A DNA stretch of 64,000 nt from Gammaproteobacteria bacterium (GCA_963575655.1 CAUYTY010000217.1:1-64000); one strand, 5' to 3'; positions 45,641-55,338 are shown, counted from the first letter of the stretch. Notes: generated from the letters alone by a model not told the origin. Numbers and translations: made by a program.

Positions 45641-45806
45641 ATACTCAACACATGAGTGGTATCGTGCCGGCCGTACTTGGCTAGACGCGGTTGGATTTCC
45701 TATCCATCGGCGTTGGCCCTCGGACATTTAAATAACGTTACGGTACATCGCCTTCAGGATTTGCATCGGTAGGCGACTGCACGAAATTGATTGAGGAGAG
45801 AAAGCT

Positions 45807-46268
45807 ATGGCGGCGTTGTCGTGTATTGACGAACTGACAAACCTTTACGAAGTCGATTACGACGCTTGGCTTCAACGTAATTTAGAATTGCTGCGTCAGT
45901 TCCGTTTCCCCGAATTAGATGTTGAACATCTAATCGAGGAGATGGAAGACTTGGGTAGAAAAGATCGTGGCGAATTGATCAGCCGATTGGTAATTCTGAT
46001 TGCCCACTTACTCAAATGGCAATTCCAACCGGCGCATCGTTCCTCCAGTTGGCGTGGCTCCATTGCCGAGCAGCGGGTAAGGGTGACACGGCAACTGAAA
46101 TTAAGCCCAAGTCTTCATTCATTCCTGCCGCAAGCCATACGTGAAGCTTACAATGATGCTGTGGAATTGGCGTGCGAGGAAACTGGACTATCGCTGGATG
46201 CATTTCCGCGAGACTGTCCCTATCTACCCACGCAACTATTAGACAAAGGATTCTGGTCGGAGCTATAA
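45807..46268 (+). CDS. DUF29 family protein
   Basis: 153 residues: LYEVDYDAWLQRNLELLRQF, LDVEHLIEEMEDLGRKDRGELISRLVILIAHLLKWQFQP, then FPRDCPYLPTQLLDKGFW. This is a full-length DUF29 protein, a helical family of unknown function common in cyanobacteria and Gammaproteobacteria and often multicopy near mobile DNA. It lies between the two direct copies of the chemoreceptor end, so it probably arrived with the rearrangement. Confidence 0.85.
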   Translation: MAALSCIDELTNLYEVDYDAWLQRNLELLRQFRFPELDVEHLIEEMEDLGRKDRGELISRLVILIAHLLKWQFQPAHRSSSWRGSIAEQRVRVTRQLKLSPSLHSFLPQAIREAYNDAVELACEETGLSLDAFPRDCPYLPTQLLDKGFWSEL

Positions 46269-46468
46269 AATTTCCTACAGCAACAATCGAAAAATTGAGA
46301 AGGACAAAATCGGTTTATGAGCCAAGATAATGAGGCATTTTCCCGTATTGTTATAAAATATGGATTCAAACTCGAAGTGCAACTCTTGAATTAACAGTTG
46401 GTTGCGTGAGCAAGGTACTCTAGTTTCTGTATCAGACGAATCTTCGCGGCATCAAGGGACCATAAAAA

Positions 46469-46740
46469 ACCAAGTTTCCTCGGTCTCGACCCAAGGTGGG
46501 CAGGAATTGGCCAGCGCCGTGCAGCGTATCCACGCGCTGGAACAGGCATTTGCCAGCGTACAGACCGCCACCAACGAACAGTACCAAATCACCAGCAAGA
46601 TGGTGCAGCGCATTGACAATACCACCGCCCAAGCCGCCAATATCCGCGACATCAGCAACGCCATTGCCAATCTCGCACGTAGCGTACAGGAGGCGGTGAA
46701 TAGAGTGAAAACGGAGACCTCTAAATTTCATACTGGCTAA
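46469..46740 (+). pseudogene. second copy of the chemoreceptor 3' end
   Basis: Encodes the last 85 or so residues of the chemoreceptor ([20 protein letters not shown] to ETSKFHTG) with a few substitutions. No membrane, HAMP or signalling-tip sequence precedes it. An ATG-less extension to 46402 opens the frame but adds unrelated residues. It cannot function as a receptor. Confidence 0.85.
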
Positions 46741-46814
46741 AAGAACCCCGAAGGATTGCAAAATCAAGACGGTTTTCGACCAGACACAAACTATAATTTA
46801 TTGTGGAGCACACC

Positions 46815-47852
46815 ATGGATATTCTCTACCTAACCCGCCCTGACGATTGGCATCTACACCTACGTGACGGCGTCCAACTTTCCGCAGTATTGCTGCACAC
46901 TGCTGCGCGTTTTGCCCGTGCGATGGTAATGCCCAACCTCAAACCACCGCTAATTACCACCGCCGCTGCATTAGCCTACCGCGAACGTATCCGTGCTGCT
47001 TTACCAGCAGATGCGAATTTCACCCCGCTGATGACGTTATACCTCACGGAAAATACCTCCCCCGAAGAGATTGCTCGTGCTCGCGAGAGTGGGGCGGTCT
47101 ACGGCGTAAAACTATATCCGGCGGGGGCTACCACCCATTCGGAAGCGGGGGTGCGCGATCTTGGGCGTATCTATCCGGTATTGGAGGCAATGGTCGAATA
47201 CGGCCTACCGCTTTTGGTCCACGGTGAAGTAACCGACCCGAAGGTAGATATCTTTGATCGAGAGAGGATCTTCATAGAGCGTTACCTAGTCCCATTGGTT
47301 GAGCGTCTGCCGAATCTCAAATTGGTATTAGAGCACATTACCACCCGTGAGGCGGTAGTGTTTGTGCGTGAGGCCTCTCCACAGGTAGCGGCCACAATTA
47401 CACCTCACCACTTGCTATTCAACCGCAATGCTTTATTCCAGGGCGGACTATGCCCTCACTACTATTGTCTACCGGTACTCAAGCGAGAGGTCCATCGACG
47501 TGCCGTATTGGAGGCCGCCCTCAGTGGTAACCCCAAATTCTTTTTAGGCACCGATAGCGCCCCCCATCCCCGGACCAGCAAGGAAAGTGGTTGTGGTTGT
47601 GCCGGTATCTATAGCGCCCACGCCGCATTGGAACTCTACGCGGAAATTTTCGCGGAGGAAGGATTGCTAGATCGTCTGGAGGGATTCGCCAGCCACCATG
47701 GGGCGGATTTCCACGGCTTGCCTCGTAACCAAGATCAGATCGTTTTGGAACGGATCCCCTGGACGGTACCACAGGAGTTTTCCTTCGGAAATGATCGGTT
47801 AATACCGTTACGGGCAGGTGAAAAGGTGGCGTGGCGTCTGCGGAGTAATTGA
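46815..47852 (+). CDS. pyrC: dihydroorotase
   Basis: 345 residues; converts carbamoyl-aspartate to dihydroorotate in pyrimidine synthesis. Zn ligands: DDWHLHLRDG (His 13, 15), the carbamylated Lys in GVKLYPAGATTHS, LLVHGE, LVLEHITT and the Asp in FLGTDSAPH. Typical PyrC type II length. The ATG at 46815 has GGAG nine bases upstream; a GTG at 46803 is less likely. Stand-alone gene directly after the duplicated segment. Confidence 0.95.
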   Translation: MDILYLTRPDDWHLHLRDGVQLSAVLLHTAARFARAMVMPNLKPPLITTAAALAYRERIRAALPADANFTPLMTLYLTENTSPEEIARARESGAVYGVKLYPAGATTHSEAGVRDLGRIYPVLEAMVEYGLPLLVHGEVTDPKVDIFDRERIFIERYLVPLVERLPNLKLVLEHITTREAVVFVREASPQVAATITPHHLLFNRNALFQGGLCPHYYCLPVLKREVHRRAVLEAALSGNPKFFLGTDSAPHPRTSKESGCGCAGIYSAHAALELYAEIFAEEGLLDRLEGFASHHGADFHGLPRNQDQIVLERIPWTVPQEFSFGNDRLIPLRAGEKVAWRLRSN

Positions 47853-47951
47853 TGCCCTGCGTTACTGTTATTCGGGGACGAGAATTTTAATAACTTACGC
47901 AGGACATAGAGACGTGAATCACCGACTAAGCCATCCATGGCATTTGATTTC

Positions 47952-48383
47952 TCAGCATTGTTCCCAAGGCAGATTATGAAAACGCCAGCCACCGATGGTG
48001 CTGCGCTGGTGTTTCTCGTTAAGGTCGCCTTCAAAACCCTCGGCCACGTTGTATACCGCGTTAAAACCCGCTTGGAGTAGAACCTTTCCCGCCTCCAAGG
48101 AGCGTTTGCCGCTCCGGCAGATGAGTAGTACTGGGGTAACATCCGCGTTTGAAGCGGGCGAAACGCCACCTAGTACCACCTTGCGTACCTCTGTGACAAA
48201 ATTGGGGTTAATGTCCCAGCTTGGCTCGTCGATCCAGGCCACGTGGATAGCCCCTACCGGGTGACCGACGAAGAGGAATTCCATGGAAGAGCGGCAGTCA
48301 ATTAACACTGCGCGGGGATTGTTCTGCAAAAACTCGTAGGATTGTTTTGGGTTGAGACTTTCTATTGTCATCTTATGAACCAT
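47952..48383 (-). CDS. rhodanese-like sulfurtransferase
   Basis: 143 residues, single rhodanese domain: AVLIDCRSSMEFLFVGHPVGAIHVAW and the active-site loop LICRSGKRSLEAGKVL with Cys as persulfide carrier. It ends with YNVAEGFEGDLN, GGWRFHNLPWEQC. ATG 48383 is supported by GGAG six bases upstream; longer starts overlap argA's upstream region. Divergent from argA. Probably moves sulfane sulfur in the cytoplasm; the substrate is unknown. Confidence 0.85.
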   Translation of the reverse strand: MVHKMTIESLNPKQSYEFLQNNPRAVLIDCRSSMEFLFVGHPVGAIHVAWIDEPSWDINPNFVTEVRKVVLGGVSPASNADVTPVLLICRSGKRSLEAGKVLLQAGFNAVYNVAEGFEGDLNEKHQRSTIGGWRFHNLPWEQC

Positions 48384-48462
48384 ACATATCTCCGGGGTCT
48401 GTGGCGCCGTGACTGCGCCGAGTACCAGCGCGTCGCAGTATAGAATAACAGAGACCGATTTC

Positions 48463-49797
48463 ATGCCTAGTCTTCCCGTGTATTCTCAGCCCGAAACGAT
48501 CGTGGCCTCTCTGCGTAGTGCCCTGCCCTACATCAATGCCCACCGTGGCCGTACTTTCGTGGTAGTACTGAGTGGCGAGACGATCCAGGACGATACATTC
48601 CCCCACCTGATCCAGGATCTGGCCCTGTTGGGCAGCCTCGGGGTACGTTTAGTACTGGTTCACGGGGCGCGACCGCAGATCGAGGCACGGCTACGTGCTC
48701 GCGGGGTGGAGTTGCACTATGAGCATGGGTTGCGCGTCACAGATGAGGTCGCTCTGGCCTGCGTGTTGGAGGCCACGGGTAGTGTGCGGGCGCGGGTTGA
48801 GGCCCTGTTCTCACTCGGGCTTGCCAACTCCCCCATGGCAGGGGCGCGGATCCGCGTGACCTCGGGCAATTTTGTCACTGCCCGTCCGCTGGGAGTACGC
48901 AACGGTATCGATTATCGGCACACCGGTGAGGTACGCCGGGTCGATATCGAGTCCTTGAACCGACACCTAGACGGACAAGACATCGTACTACTCCCGCCTA
49001 TTGGCTATTCCCCTACCGGTGAGATCTTCAATCTGAGTGCCGAAGAGGTGGCCACTACCACGGCCGCACAACTCTCCGCCGATAAGCTGGTGCTACTGGT
49101 GGAGGGTCCCGGCGTGACCGATCAGAACGGGAAACTTATCCCCCAGTTGACTCTCGAAGAAGCCGAGGAATTGCTACGCCACCCAGAAGGTTTGACGGAA
49201 CACCTGACGGGTCAGATCGCGGGAGCGGCCTATGCCCTGCGTCATGGCGTAGGTCGGATCCACCTGGTGAGTCGTCACACGGACGGGGCACTACTGCTGG
49301 AACTTTTTACCCGTGATGGCCACGGAACCCTCATCGATCGTGGCGGTTATGACGACCTCCGTGCCGCTACGGTCGATGACGTGGGGGGGATCTTGGAACT
49401 CATTGCCCCCCTGGAGGCCCAGGGGGTGCTAGTACGCCGCACCCGAGAACGGCTGGAGACCGAGGTGGACCAATTCGTGGTAGCGGAACGCGACGGGACC
49501 ATCATCGGTTGCGCTACCCTCTATCCCTTTCCCGAAGAACGGTTGGGAGAGCTTGCCTGTCTGGCGGTACACCCCGATTACCGTCGCCAGCGACGGGGTG
49601 ACCTCCTGCTCACCTACCTCGAACGTCTAGCCATGGCCCAAGGCATCCGACGTCTCTTCGTACTCACCACTCACACCGCCCACTGGTTTCAAGAGCGAGG
49701 CTTCGAACCCGCCTCGGTCGAGGATCTGCCCGTGGCACGTCAGGCACTGTACAACTGGCAGCGCAATTCCAAGGTGTTTCTCAAAGAATTGGTCTGA
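48463..49797 (+). CDS. argA: N-acetylglutamate synthase
   Basis: 444 residues; first step of arginine synthesis. An N-terminal amino-acid-kinase domain (FVVVLSGETIQDD, LVLVHGARPQIEARL, VEGPGVTD) and a C-terminal GNAT acetyltransferase (about 300-444; GELACLAVHPDYRRQRRGDLLL, FVLTTHTAHWFQERGF) are the classical gammaproteobacterial ArgA fusion. The ATG at 48463 (MPSLPVYSQPE) gives the usual length. Arginine feedback is expected from the kinase domain. Confidence 0.95.
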   Translation: MPSLPVYSQPETIVASLRSALPYINAHRGRTFVVVLSGETIQDDTFPHLIQDLALLGSLGVRLVLVHGARPQIEARLRARGVELHYEHGLRVTDEVALACVLEATGSVRARVEALFSLGLANSPMAGARIRVTSGNFVTARPLGVRNGIDYRHTGEVRRVDIESLNRHLDGQDIVLLPPIGYSPTGEIFNLSAEEVATTTAAQLSADKLVLLVEGPGVTDQNGKLIPQLTLEEAEELLRHPEGLTEHLTGQIAGAAYALRHGVGRIHLVSRHTDGALLLELFTRDGHGTLIDRGGYDDLRAATVDDVGGILELIAPLEAQGVLVRRTRERLETEVDQFVVAERDGTIIGCATLYPFPEERLGELACLAVHPDYRRQRRGDLLLTYLERLAMAQGIRRLFVLTTHTAHWFQERGFEPASVEDLPVARQALYNWQRNSKVFLKELV

Positions 49798-49803
49798 AAT
49801 GGA

Positions 49804-49866
49804 TAACTCAAACTGCTAGCTATAACCCGTTAGGTCGTCATTCCGGCAGAGACTGCCGGAATGACA
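49804..49866. repeat. palindromic repeat (GTCATTCCGGCAG core) after argA
   Basis: TAACTCAAACTGCTAGCTAT precedes GTCATTCCGGCAG-AGA-CTGCCGGAATGAC, a perfect 13-base hairpin. Same core and left flank as copies at 12078 and 53518. Possibly acts as a transcript end for argA. Confidence 0.75.
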
Positions 49867-49930
49867 AGACGATAATCAACACCCAGGAGTTTCGATCATC
49901 CATGTATCCCCCCCCTGCAAACCAGCAACA

Positions 49931-50578
49931 TCAATTCTTTCCCAATATGCCCATCAGATCGCCAGTAATTACCTCGGGTTGGTGGGGTGCGCTAAAGACA
50001 GCTTTGAGGCGCGCCTGCGAGTCCAATAATAGGATTGTCGCCGAGTGATCAACTAAATATCCCGCGTCTTGACCTACCCGCTGATAAAGAATACCAAGCT
50101 GACTGGTAATCTTTTGCAACGCGGGATGGGGACCGGTAGCACCGAGAAAAGTCGGGCTGAAATAATTCAAATACCCTTTTAGACGTACCAAGTCGTCCCG
50201 TTCTGGGTCTACCGAAACGAAGACGAAGCGCGGCATCGCATCACTAAGTTTCATCCCCTGCAAACGCTTTTGGATGTCAACGAAAGTATGGAGCATCGTT
50301 GGGCAGACATCGGGGCAAGTGGTATAGCCAAACGCCAACAAAGTCCAATGTCCGCGCAGTGATTGACGGGTAAACGGCGCGCCTTCAGTATCGGTGAGCG
50401 CAAAATCGCCCAATTCTCGCGGAGGCACCAGCATCGTCCCAGCATGAGAAGGCGTAGGAAGGGCTCGCGGGGCAGCAGGTGTTTGCTCCTGCGTCATTAA
50501 CCGGGTACTGCTCAACCAGATACCCGCTACCAGGGCCAATCCTGCTACTACTATGGGTAACCATCTCATCCCCTTCAT
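49931..50578 (-). CDS. SCO1/SenC copper chaperone
   Basis: 215 residues with an N-terminal membrane anchor (about 8-24) and a thioredoxin-like domain. Copper ligands are CPDVCP (Cys 88, Cys 92) and the His in GYLVDHSATILLLD. It delivers copper to the CuA centre of subunit II. The start overlaps the end of ctaA by four bases, forming ctaA-sco. Confidence 0.92.
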   Translation of the reverse strand: MKGMRWLPIVVAGLALVAGIWLSSTRLMTQEQTPAAPRALPTPSHAGTMLVPPRELGDFALTDTEGAPFTRQSLRGHWTLLAFGYTTCPDVCPTMLHTFVDIQKRLQGMKLSDAMPRFVFVSVDPERDDLVRLKGYLNYFSPTFLGATGPHPALQKITSQLGILYQRVGQDAGYLVDHSATILLLDSQARLKAVFSAPHQPEVITGDLMGILGKN

Positions 50579-51621
50579 TGAGACCTCCCCTCTTCGTCGT
50601 GAGAATTAGCGCGTGACACAAGGTGAAGCAGGCTAACTACCGCCAAGAGTAATAACGCCGCACCACCATTGTGTGCAACCGCCACCATCAACGGCAACTG
50701 TGCAAGCACATTGGTAATACCTAGCCCAATCTGCACCAAGAGAATTACCAGGACCGCTCCCCCAAGACGCCGATGCACCGCTAAACGGGCAACCCGGATG
50801 AATACAACGGCGAGCGTCGCCACATAAAGTAGTACCGTTAACGCACCGAGACGATGTGCAAGATGGATAGCTGTCCGCGCCGGACTATCCAAAATACCGA
50901 ATTCGTAATTAACCCCAAACGGCCGCCATAGGACAAACCCCTCACTGAAATTTGCCGCAGGCCACCACGAATTGCTGTGACAGGTCGGGAATTCAGGACA
51001 AGCCATCGCCGCATAATTGGTACTGGTCCACCCTCCCAAAAGTATCTGAAGAACAACCAATCCCAAGCCAATAACTACCCAGGGACGTAGGCGAGAAAAC
51101 TGAATTGGCGATGGCACGAACCACCGTCCTTGGCGAAGACTCAACCACCAAGACAACGCCAAAGTAGTCATCCCTCCAGCCAGGTGAAGGGTAACAATAG
51201 CGGGATTGACCAATAACGTTACGGTCCACATCCCGAGTAGCGCCTGAAAAACAACAATGGCAACAAGCATCGTCGGCAGAACAACGGGAAGACCACGCCG
51301 CCGTCCTCTCCAAGCCATAACGGCCACCGTGCAGATGGCCAACCCCAGGCTACCGGCAAGATAGCGATGCACCATCTCCTTCCACGCCTTGGCAGTGTGG
51401 ACTGGGCGTGCCGGGTGTACCTCATTCGCCTTATCAATCGCGCTCTGCGAGGTCGGTGCAACCAGTTGGCCGTAACAACCGGGCCAATCTGGGCACCCTA
51501 GCCCAGCATCGGACAGCCGAACATAGGCGCCAAAAACAATTACACACAACGCCAATGCGGTAACAAAGGCCGTGAAACGGGCAAAAGTAATTCGGTTCAA
51601 AATTTGAATACTCCTAATCAA
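50575..51621 (-). CDS. ctaA: haem A synthase
   Basis: 348 residues, eight membrane helices in two four-helix halves, as in Cox15/CtaA. DAGLGCPDWPGCYGQL and MACPEFPTCHSNSWWP mark the two Cys-pair loops; the haem-ligating His residues are in EMVHRYLAGSLG, ALHLAGG-type and AIHLAHRLGAL segments. It oxidises the C8 methyl of haem O for the aa3 oxidase. Upstream 51622-52113 contains nothing recognised apart from a short GGGAG hairpin near 51985. Confidence 0.92.
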   Translation of the reverse strand: MIRSIQILNRITFARFTAFVTALALCVIVFGAYVRLSDAGLGCPDWPGCYGQLVAPTSQSAIDKANEVHPARPVHTAKAWKEMVHRYLAGSLGLAICTVAVMAWRGRRRGLPVVLPTMLVAIVVFQALLGMWTVTLLVNPAIVTLHLAGGMTTLALSWWLSLRQGRWFVPSPIQFSRLRPWVVIGLGLVVLQILLGGWTSTNYAAMACPEFPTCHSNSWWPAANFSEGFVLWRPFGVNYEFGILDSPARTAIHLAHRLGALTVLLYVATLAVVFIRVARLAVHRRLGGAVLVILLVQIGLGITNVLAQLPLMVAVAHNGGAALLLLAVVSLLHLVSRANSHDEEGRSQ

Positions 51622-52113
51622 AGAACTGCCCCTGGTGTCTTATCCGAAAAACTGAACCAAGGTTGTCAGTTTCATGTATCGAAATTTATCAAAACAGTAG
51701 GAAATGATTTCTGAATCTTCTACTCAGGTGAATCGGCAACTATCGTAGCGTTCTCTCGACTTTTTTGTCAAACCATTGTCGCTGAAAACTTCTTGTAACC
51801 CCAGAGGTCAATCTCGCATCAAGATTCTAACCATTGACAGTAACCTAAAAAATCACGAAACATTGGACACTTGTTTTAGTTTTCAAATCACTAAAGGATA
51901 TCTTTCGACTGGAGCAGTACGCAATATTTCGAGTTATCTTAGAAAAATGGTAAAATGAGGCAGGTGTGTTGTCTTGTAATCATTATCCCTCCCTCGTAAT
52001 GGGAGTGGGATAAACGATTTTGCCCACCACTGCTGCTCCGTGTCACCCAAGATGAGTCCCGCTCATCGTTTACGACTCCGACGAACAATGTGACCTCCGA
52101 CCGGAACCAACCC

Positions 52114-53511
52114 ATGAAAATAGAACCTGAGAATTCTCCACTGGCCGCCTCTACCCATCCAGCGAACCTACGGATAGTAACGATCTCCCCTCCCGCCCGT
52201 GAGCTGGCACTTGGCTGGTTAATCCTCGGTATCACCGCCCTGGCCATCGCCGGACTGTTCGCCATTCTCTTGGTTTTTGCTCGTACACCGGGGCTCTTAA
52301 CCTTTATTCCTGCCGTAGATCTCTTTCGTACCACGTTGATTGTGCATGTTGATCAATCAGTACTTATCTGGTTTCTCGCCTTCGGCGGCGTACTCTGGAG
52401 CCTAGGGGAGCGCGAAATTACCTTCCCTCACCGTTTGGCACTGGTATTCGCTACTCTTGGCTGCCTTGCCATCGCACTCACCCCGTTCGTCGGATTTAGT
52501 GAGCCGTATCTCAACAATTACGTGCCGGTATTACGTCATCCTCTATTCTTTGGCGGGATATTACTCTTCGGAACAGGGGTGTTGCTCCAAGTGCTACTCG
52601 CCCTACGCCAAGCAACCACACACGCCTCCCACTGGACTCGACCTGACCGACTGGCGGCTCTTACCGCTGCGGTGGCAACACTTATCGCGCTTCTCGCGCT
52701 GGCCTGGACTTGGTTTCACCTTACGCGCTGGGAAGGCCAAGCCTATTTTGAGTACCTATTCTGGGGGGGCGGTCACACCATCCAATTTGCCTATACCCAA
52801 CTCATGGTCGCGGCTTGGCTTGGTCTGGCCGCCGGATTAGGGTTGAAGTTACGGCTATCCGTTCGGGTACTTCAGGGATTGCTCGTCCTTGGCACACTGC
52901 CGATCCTGATTGTCCCCGTGCTCTATGCACGCTACGCGGTTGATTCCCCGGAGGCACACAATGCCTTTATGATTCTGATGCGACATGGGGGAGGTCTCGC
53001 GGCCATTCCTATTGGGCTCATGGTCGCCCACGGATTAGTAAAACGACGCGGAGAGATGTCTAGCGACGAACGTCCGTTGTATTCGGCCCTCACCGCATCG
53101 CTGCTCTTGTTTGTCATTGGTGGCGTACTAGGTTGGTTAATCTCCGGCCTCAATACCATCATTCCCGCGCATTACCACGGTTCTATCGTCGGGGTGACAC
53201 TGGCGCTCATGGGACTCACCTACTACCTACTTCCCCTGTTGGGATTTGCACCTCCACCTTCACGATTGGCAACCATCCAACCATGGGTCTACGCGTCGGG
53301 ACAATTGCTGCACATTGCGGGGCTCGCCGTCTCTGGGGCGATGGGGATTCAACGTAAAACTCCAGGAACCGCCCAAGGACTGGACACGCTGGGCGCCAAA
53401 ATAGCAATGGGAGTTATGGGAATCGGTGGCCTTCTGGCCATTATCGGCGGGATTTTATTCGTGGTGGCTGTTGTCTATGCCCTACGCCACCCACGCACAC
53501 CACGCTGGTAG
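52114..53511 (+). CDS. orphan haem-copper-oxidase subunit I-like protein
   Basis: 465 residues with about 12 membrane helices. HVDQSVLIWFLAFGG (helix II His), GGGHTIQFAY (helix VI, CuB His position), IPAHYHGSIVGVTLALMG (helix X His pair, cf. [10 protein letters not shown] in the true subunit I here), and GLAVSGAMGIQRKTPG. A clear His-His pair for helix VII CuB ligands is not seen (only one His, MRHGGG). It is usually annotated as a cbb3-type subunit I. No CcoO/CcoP partner is present. It is convergent with ctaB and divergent from ctaA, among assembly genes, so a role in haem handling or assembly is possible. ATG 52114 chosen over GTG 52090. Confidence 0.7.
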   Translation: MKIEPENSPLAASTHPANLRIVTISPPARELALGWLILGITALAIAGLFAILLVFARTPGLLTFIPAVDLFRTTLIVHVDQSVLIWFLAFGGVLWSLGEREITFPHRLALVFATLGCLAIALTPFVGFSEPYLNNYVPVLRHPLFFGGILLFGTGVLLQVLLALRQATTHASHWTRPDRLAALTAAVATLIALLALAWTWFHLTRWEGQAYFEYLFWGGGHTIQFAYTQLMVAAWLGLAAGLGLKLRLSVRVLQGLLVLGTLPILIVPVLYARYAVDSPEAHNAFMILMRHGGGLAAIPIGLMVAHGLVKRRGEMSSDERPLYSALTASLLLFVIGGVLGWLISGLNTIIPAHYHGSIVGVTLALMGLTYYLLPLLGFAPPPSRLATIQPWVYASGQLLHIAGLAVSGAMGIQRKTPGTAQGLDTLGAKIAMGVMGIGGLLAIIGGILFVVAVVYALRHPRTPRW

Positions 53512-53517
53512 GTAACA

Positions 53518-53583
53518 AACTCAAATCGCTAGCTATCACTCAAGTCAATCGTCATTCCGGCAGGGATCGCCGGAATAACGACC
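53518..53583. repeat. palindromic repeat (GTCATTCCGGCAG core) between convergent genes
   Basis: AACTCAAATCGCTAGCTAT followed by CGTCATTCCGGCAGGGATCG and its near complement CGCCGGAATAACG. It sits between the ends of the orphan oxidase-like gene and ctaB, a position fit for bidirectional termination. Confidence 0.7.
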
Positions 53584-53674
53584 TAATGGTTTAGAGGAAG
53601 TCCGATTAGGTGAATGAAGAAAAGATCCCCAGCGACATCGCCGCCGTTGGAGATCTCCTGATGAAGGGGGAAGA

Positions 53675-54580
53675 CTACAGATAGTGATCGATCAACAACA
53701 CGGCAAAGATTGAGGTGAGATAGATAATCGAGTAAGCGAAGGTACGCATCGCCCAACCATCCTCGTCGCTACGTAGCAAACGCCAGGCGTGATAGACGAA
53801 ACCCAATCCTAATACCACGGCCACCACCAGATACAACAATCCGCTCATGCGCGTTATAAATGGCATCAGCGACACCGCCAGCAACATCAGCGTATAGAGA
53901 AGAATCTGTTGTTTGGTAAAAAGAACACCATGCGTTACTGGCAACATGGGAATATTCGCCCGCGCATACTCCTCACGACGCTTGATCGCCAGCGCCCAAA
54001 AGTGAGGCGGCGTCCAAACAAAGATCAGCAGCACCAATAACAGCCCATGAATATTTATTTCACCGGTGACCGCAGTCCAGCCCAATAAAGGCGGCAACGC
54101 CCCCGCCAAACCTCCCCAAACAATATTCTGGGGGGTGTGACGCTTGAGAAATACGGTGTAGATCACGGCGTAACCGATAAAGGCACTGAAGGTGAGTATC
54201 GCAGTCAAAAGGTTCACCCACACCATCAAGATTGCCATCGCGACTAACGCCAACAACACCGCAAAGCTAATGGCATGGGGAGTATCCATCCGTCCACTCG
54301 GTAGAGGACGCCCGCGCGTCCGTTCCATTACCGCATCAATATATTGGTCCACAACCTGATTCACCACCGCCCCCGCCGCCGCCGACATCCCGATCCCGAG
54401 AAGACCAAGGAACAGCAATGGCCACGGCACAATTCCCGGAGTGGAGAGCAACATCCCCACCAAGGCGGTAAACAGAATCAACATAACAACCTTCGGCTTG
54501 GTCAACTCATAATAACGCCGCCAAGACAGGAATACGGTTTTCTGTTCGGTCTTTGTCAAGGAAATCTCGATGGTAGCCAT
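53675..54580 (-). CDS. ctaB: haem O synthase (protohaem IX farnesyltransferase)
   Basis: 301 residues, nine membrane helices of the UbiA prenyltransferase fold. Asp-rich substrate motif NQVVDQYIDAVMERTRGRPLP, and YELTKPKVVML near the N-terminus typical of CyoE/CtaB. It adds farnesyl from farnesyl diphosphate (made by IspA) to haem B; CtaA then makes haem A. Confidence 0.94.
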   Translation of the reverse strand: MATIEISLTKTEQKTVFLSWRRYYELTKPKVVMLILFTALVGMLLSTPGIVPWPLLFLGLLGIGMSAAAGAVVNQVVDQYIDAVMERTRGRPLPSGRMDTPHAISFAVLLALVAMAILMVWVNLLTAILTFSAFIGYAVIYTVFLKRHTPQNIVWGGLAGALPPLLGWTAVTGEINIHGLLLVLLIFVWTPPHFWALAIKRREEYARANIPMLPVTHGVLFTKQQILLYTLMLLAVSLMPFITRMSGLLYLVVAVVLGLGFVYHAWRLLRSDEDGWAMRTFAYSIIYLTSIFAVLLIDHYL

Positions 54581-54711
54581 AGGGGGTTTTTCTGACCTAG
54601 GAAAATTATCCTAGCCTACTAAGTTCAGGGATGGGTATCTATCACCAGACAACCACCCTAGGAGAATCAACAAAACCACAAAAATATTTTTTGACAAACC
54701 ACGCAACACCT

Positions 54712-55338
54712 TTAGTGCTTTGAGGATCTCAACAGATGCTCCAGGTCCTTGAGTACGTCTTTCGACGGGGCATCGACAGGATAACGCATCATTAAATTCC
54801 CTGCGGGGTCCATGATGTAGAGATGATTCCAAAAATCGGTATTAGGGCCAAAAAACTCACGCAAAACTGGCAATGCGGAGGTGTCTGCCACCACCCCCCG
54901 CGCCCCCTCAAAATTGAAAGCAGCATCCTCCGTTCCGAGGGGTCCTACCAAGAGCACCATTCGCTCTACCTCAAATTGGCTCTCACCCAATGCCCGTCTG
55001 ATTTGTAGCATCTGTGACAACTTGGCACGGCAAGCCTCAGCACAGGGCAGTTGCTCCACCGTCAGTAGAGTCCAGTGACGCCCCAACACCTCTGGTCCCA
55101 TAAACGAAGTCCCGTTATTACTATGAACTAACTTGAGCCCCTGGGGCCAAGGATGCGCTGGCGAGATCAATTCGCCGTGATTGCTTCGGGTAGCCGGCAA
55201 CCATTGCGGATTGAAATAGAAGAACCAAGAGGCAACTACCGGTAGGGCAAAAATCACCACCATCAACCACAACTGCCACAGACTGCGACGCGGCGTTCCG
55301 GCGAAATCATCTACACCTATCTGTTCAGCTTCTTTCAT
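54712..55338 (-). CDS. membrane-anchored SCO-like protein of the oxidase locus
   Basis: 208 residues: one membrane helix (about 21-42) and a thioredoxin-like domain. HWTLLTVEQLPCAEACRAKL contains a Cys-x3-Cys (Cys 99, 103) at the place of the SCO copper motif, and the C-terminal part (NHLYIMDPAGNLMMRYPVDA) is SCO-like, but the His ligand is not evident (WNHLYIMD may hold it). Probably a copper or thiol-handling assembly factor for the oxidase. The start overlaps surf1 by 14 bases. Confidence 0.65.
   Translation of the reverse strand: MKEAEQIGVDDFAGTPRRSLWQLWLMVVIFALPVVASWFFYFNPQWLPATRSNHGELISPAHPWPQGLKLVHSNNGTSFMGPEVLGRHWTLLTVEQLPCAEACRAKLSQMLQIRRALGESQFEVERMVLLVGPLGTEDAAFNFEGARGVVADTSALPVLREFFGPNTDFWNHLYIMDPAGNLMMRYPVDAPSKDVLKDLEHLLRSSKH

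Noticed and set aside
46402-46740. A small independent chemotaxis-related protein
   Set aside because: It is a truncated copy of the preceding receptor tail without a signalling tip or membrane segment.
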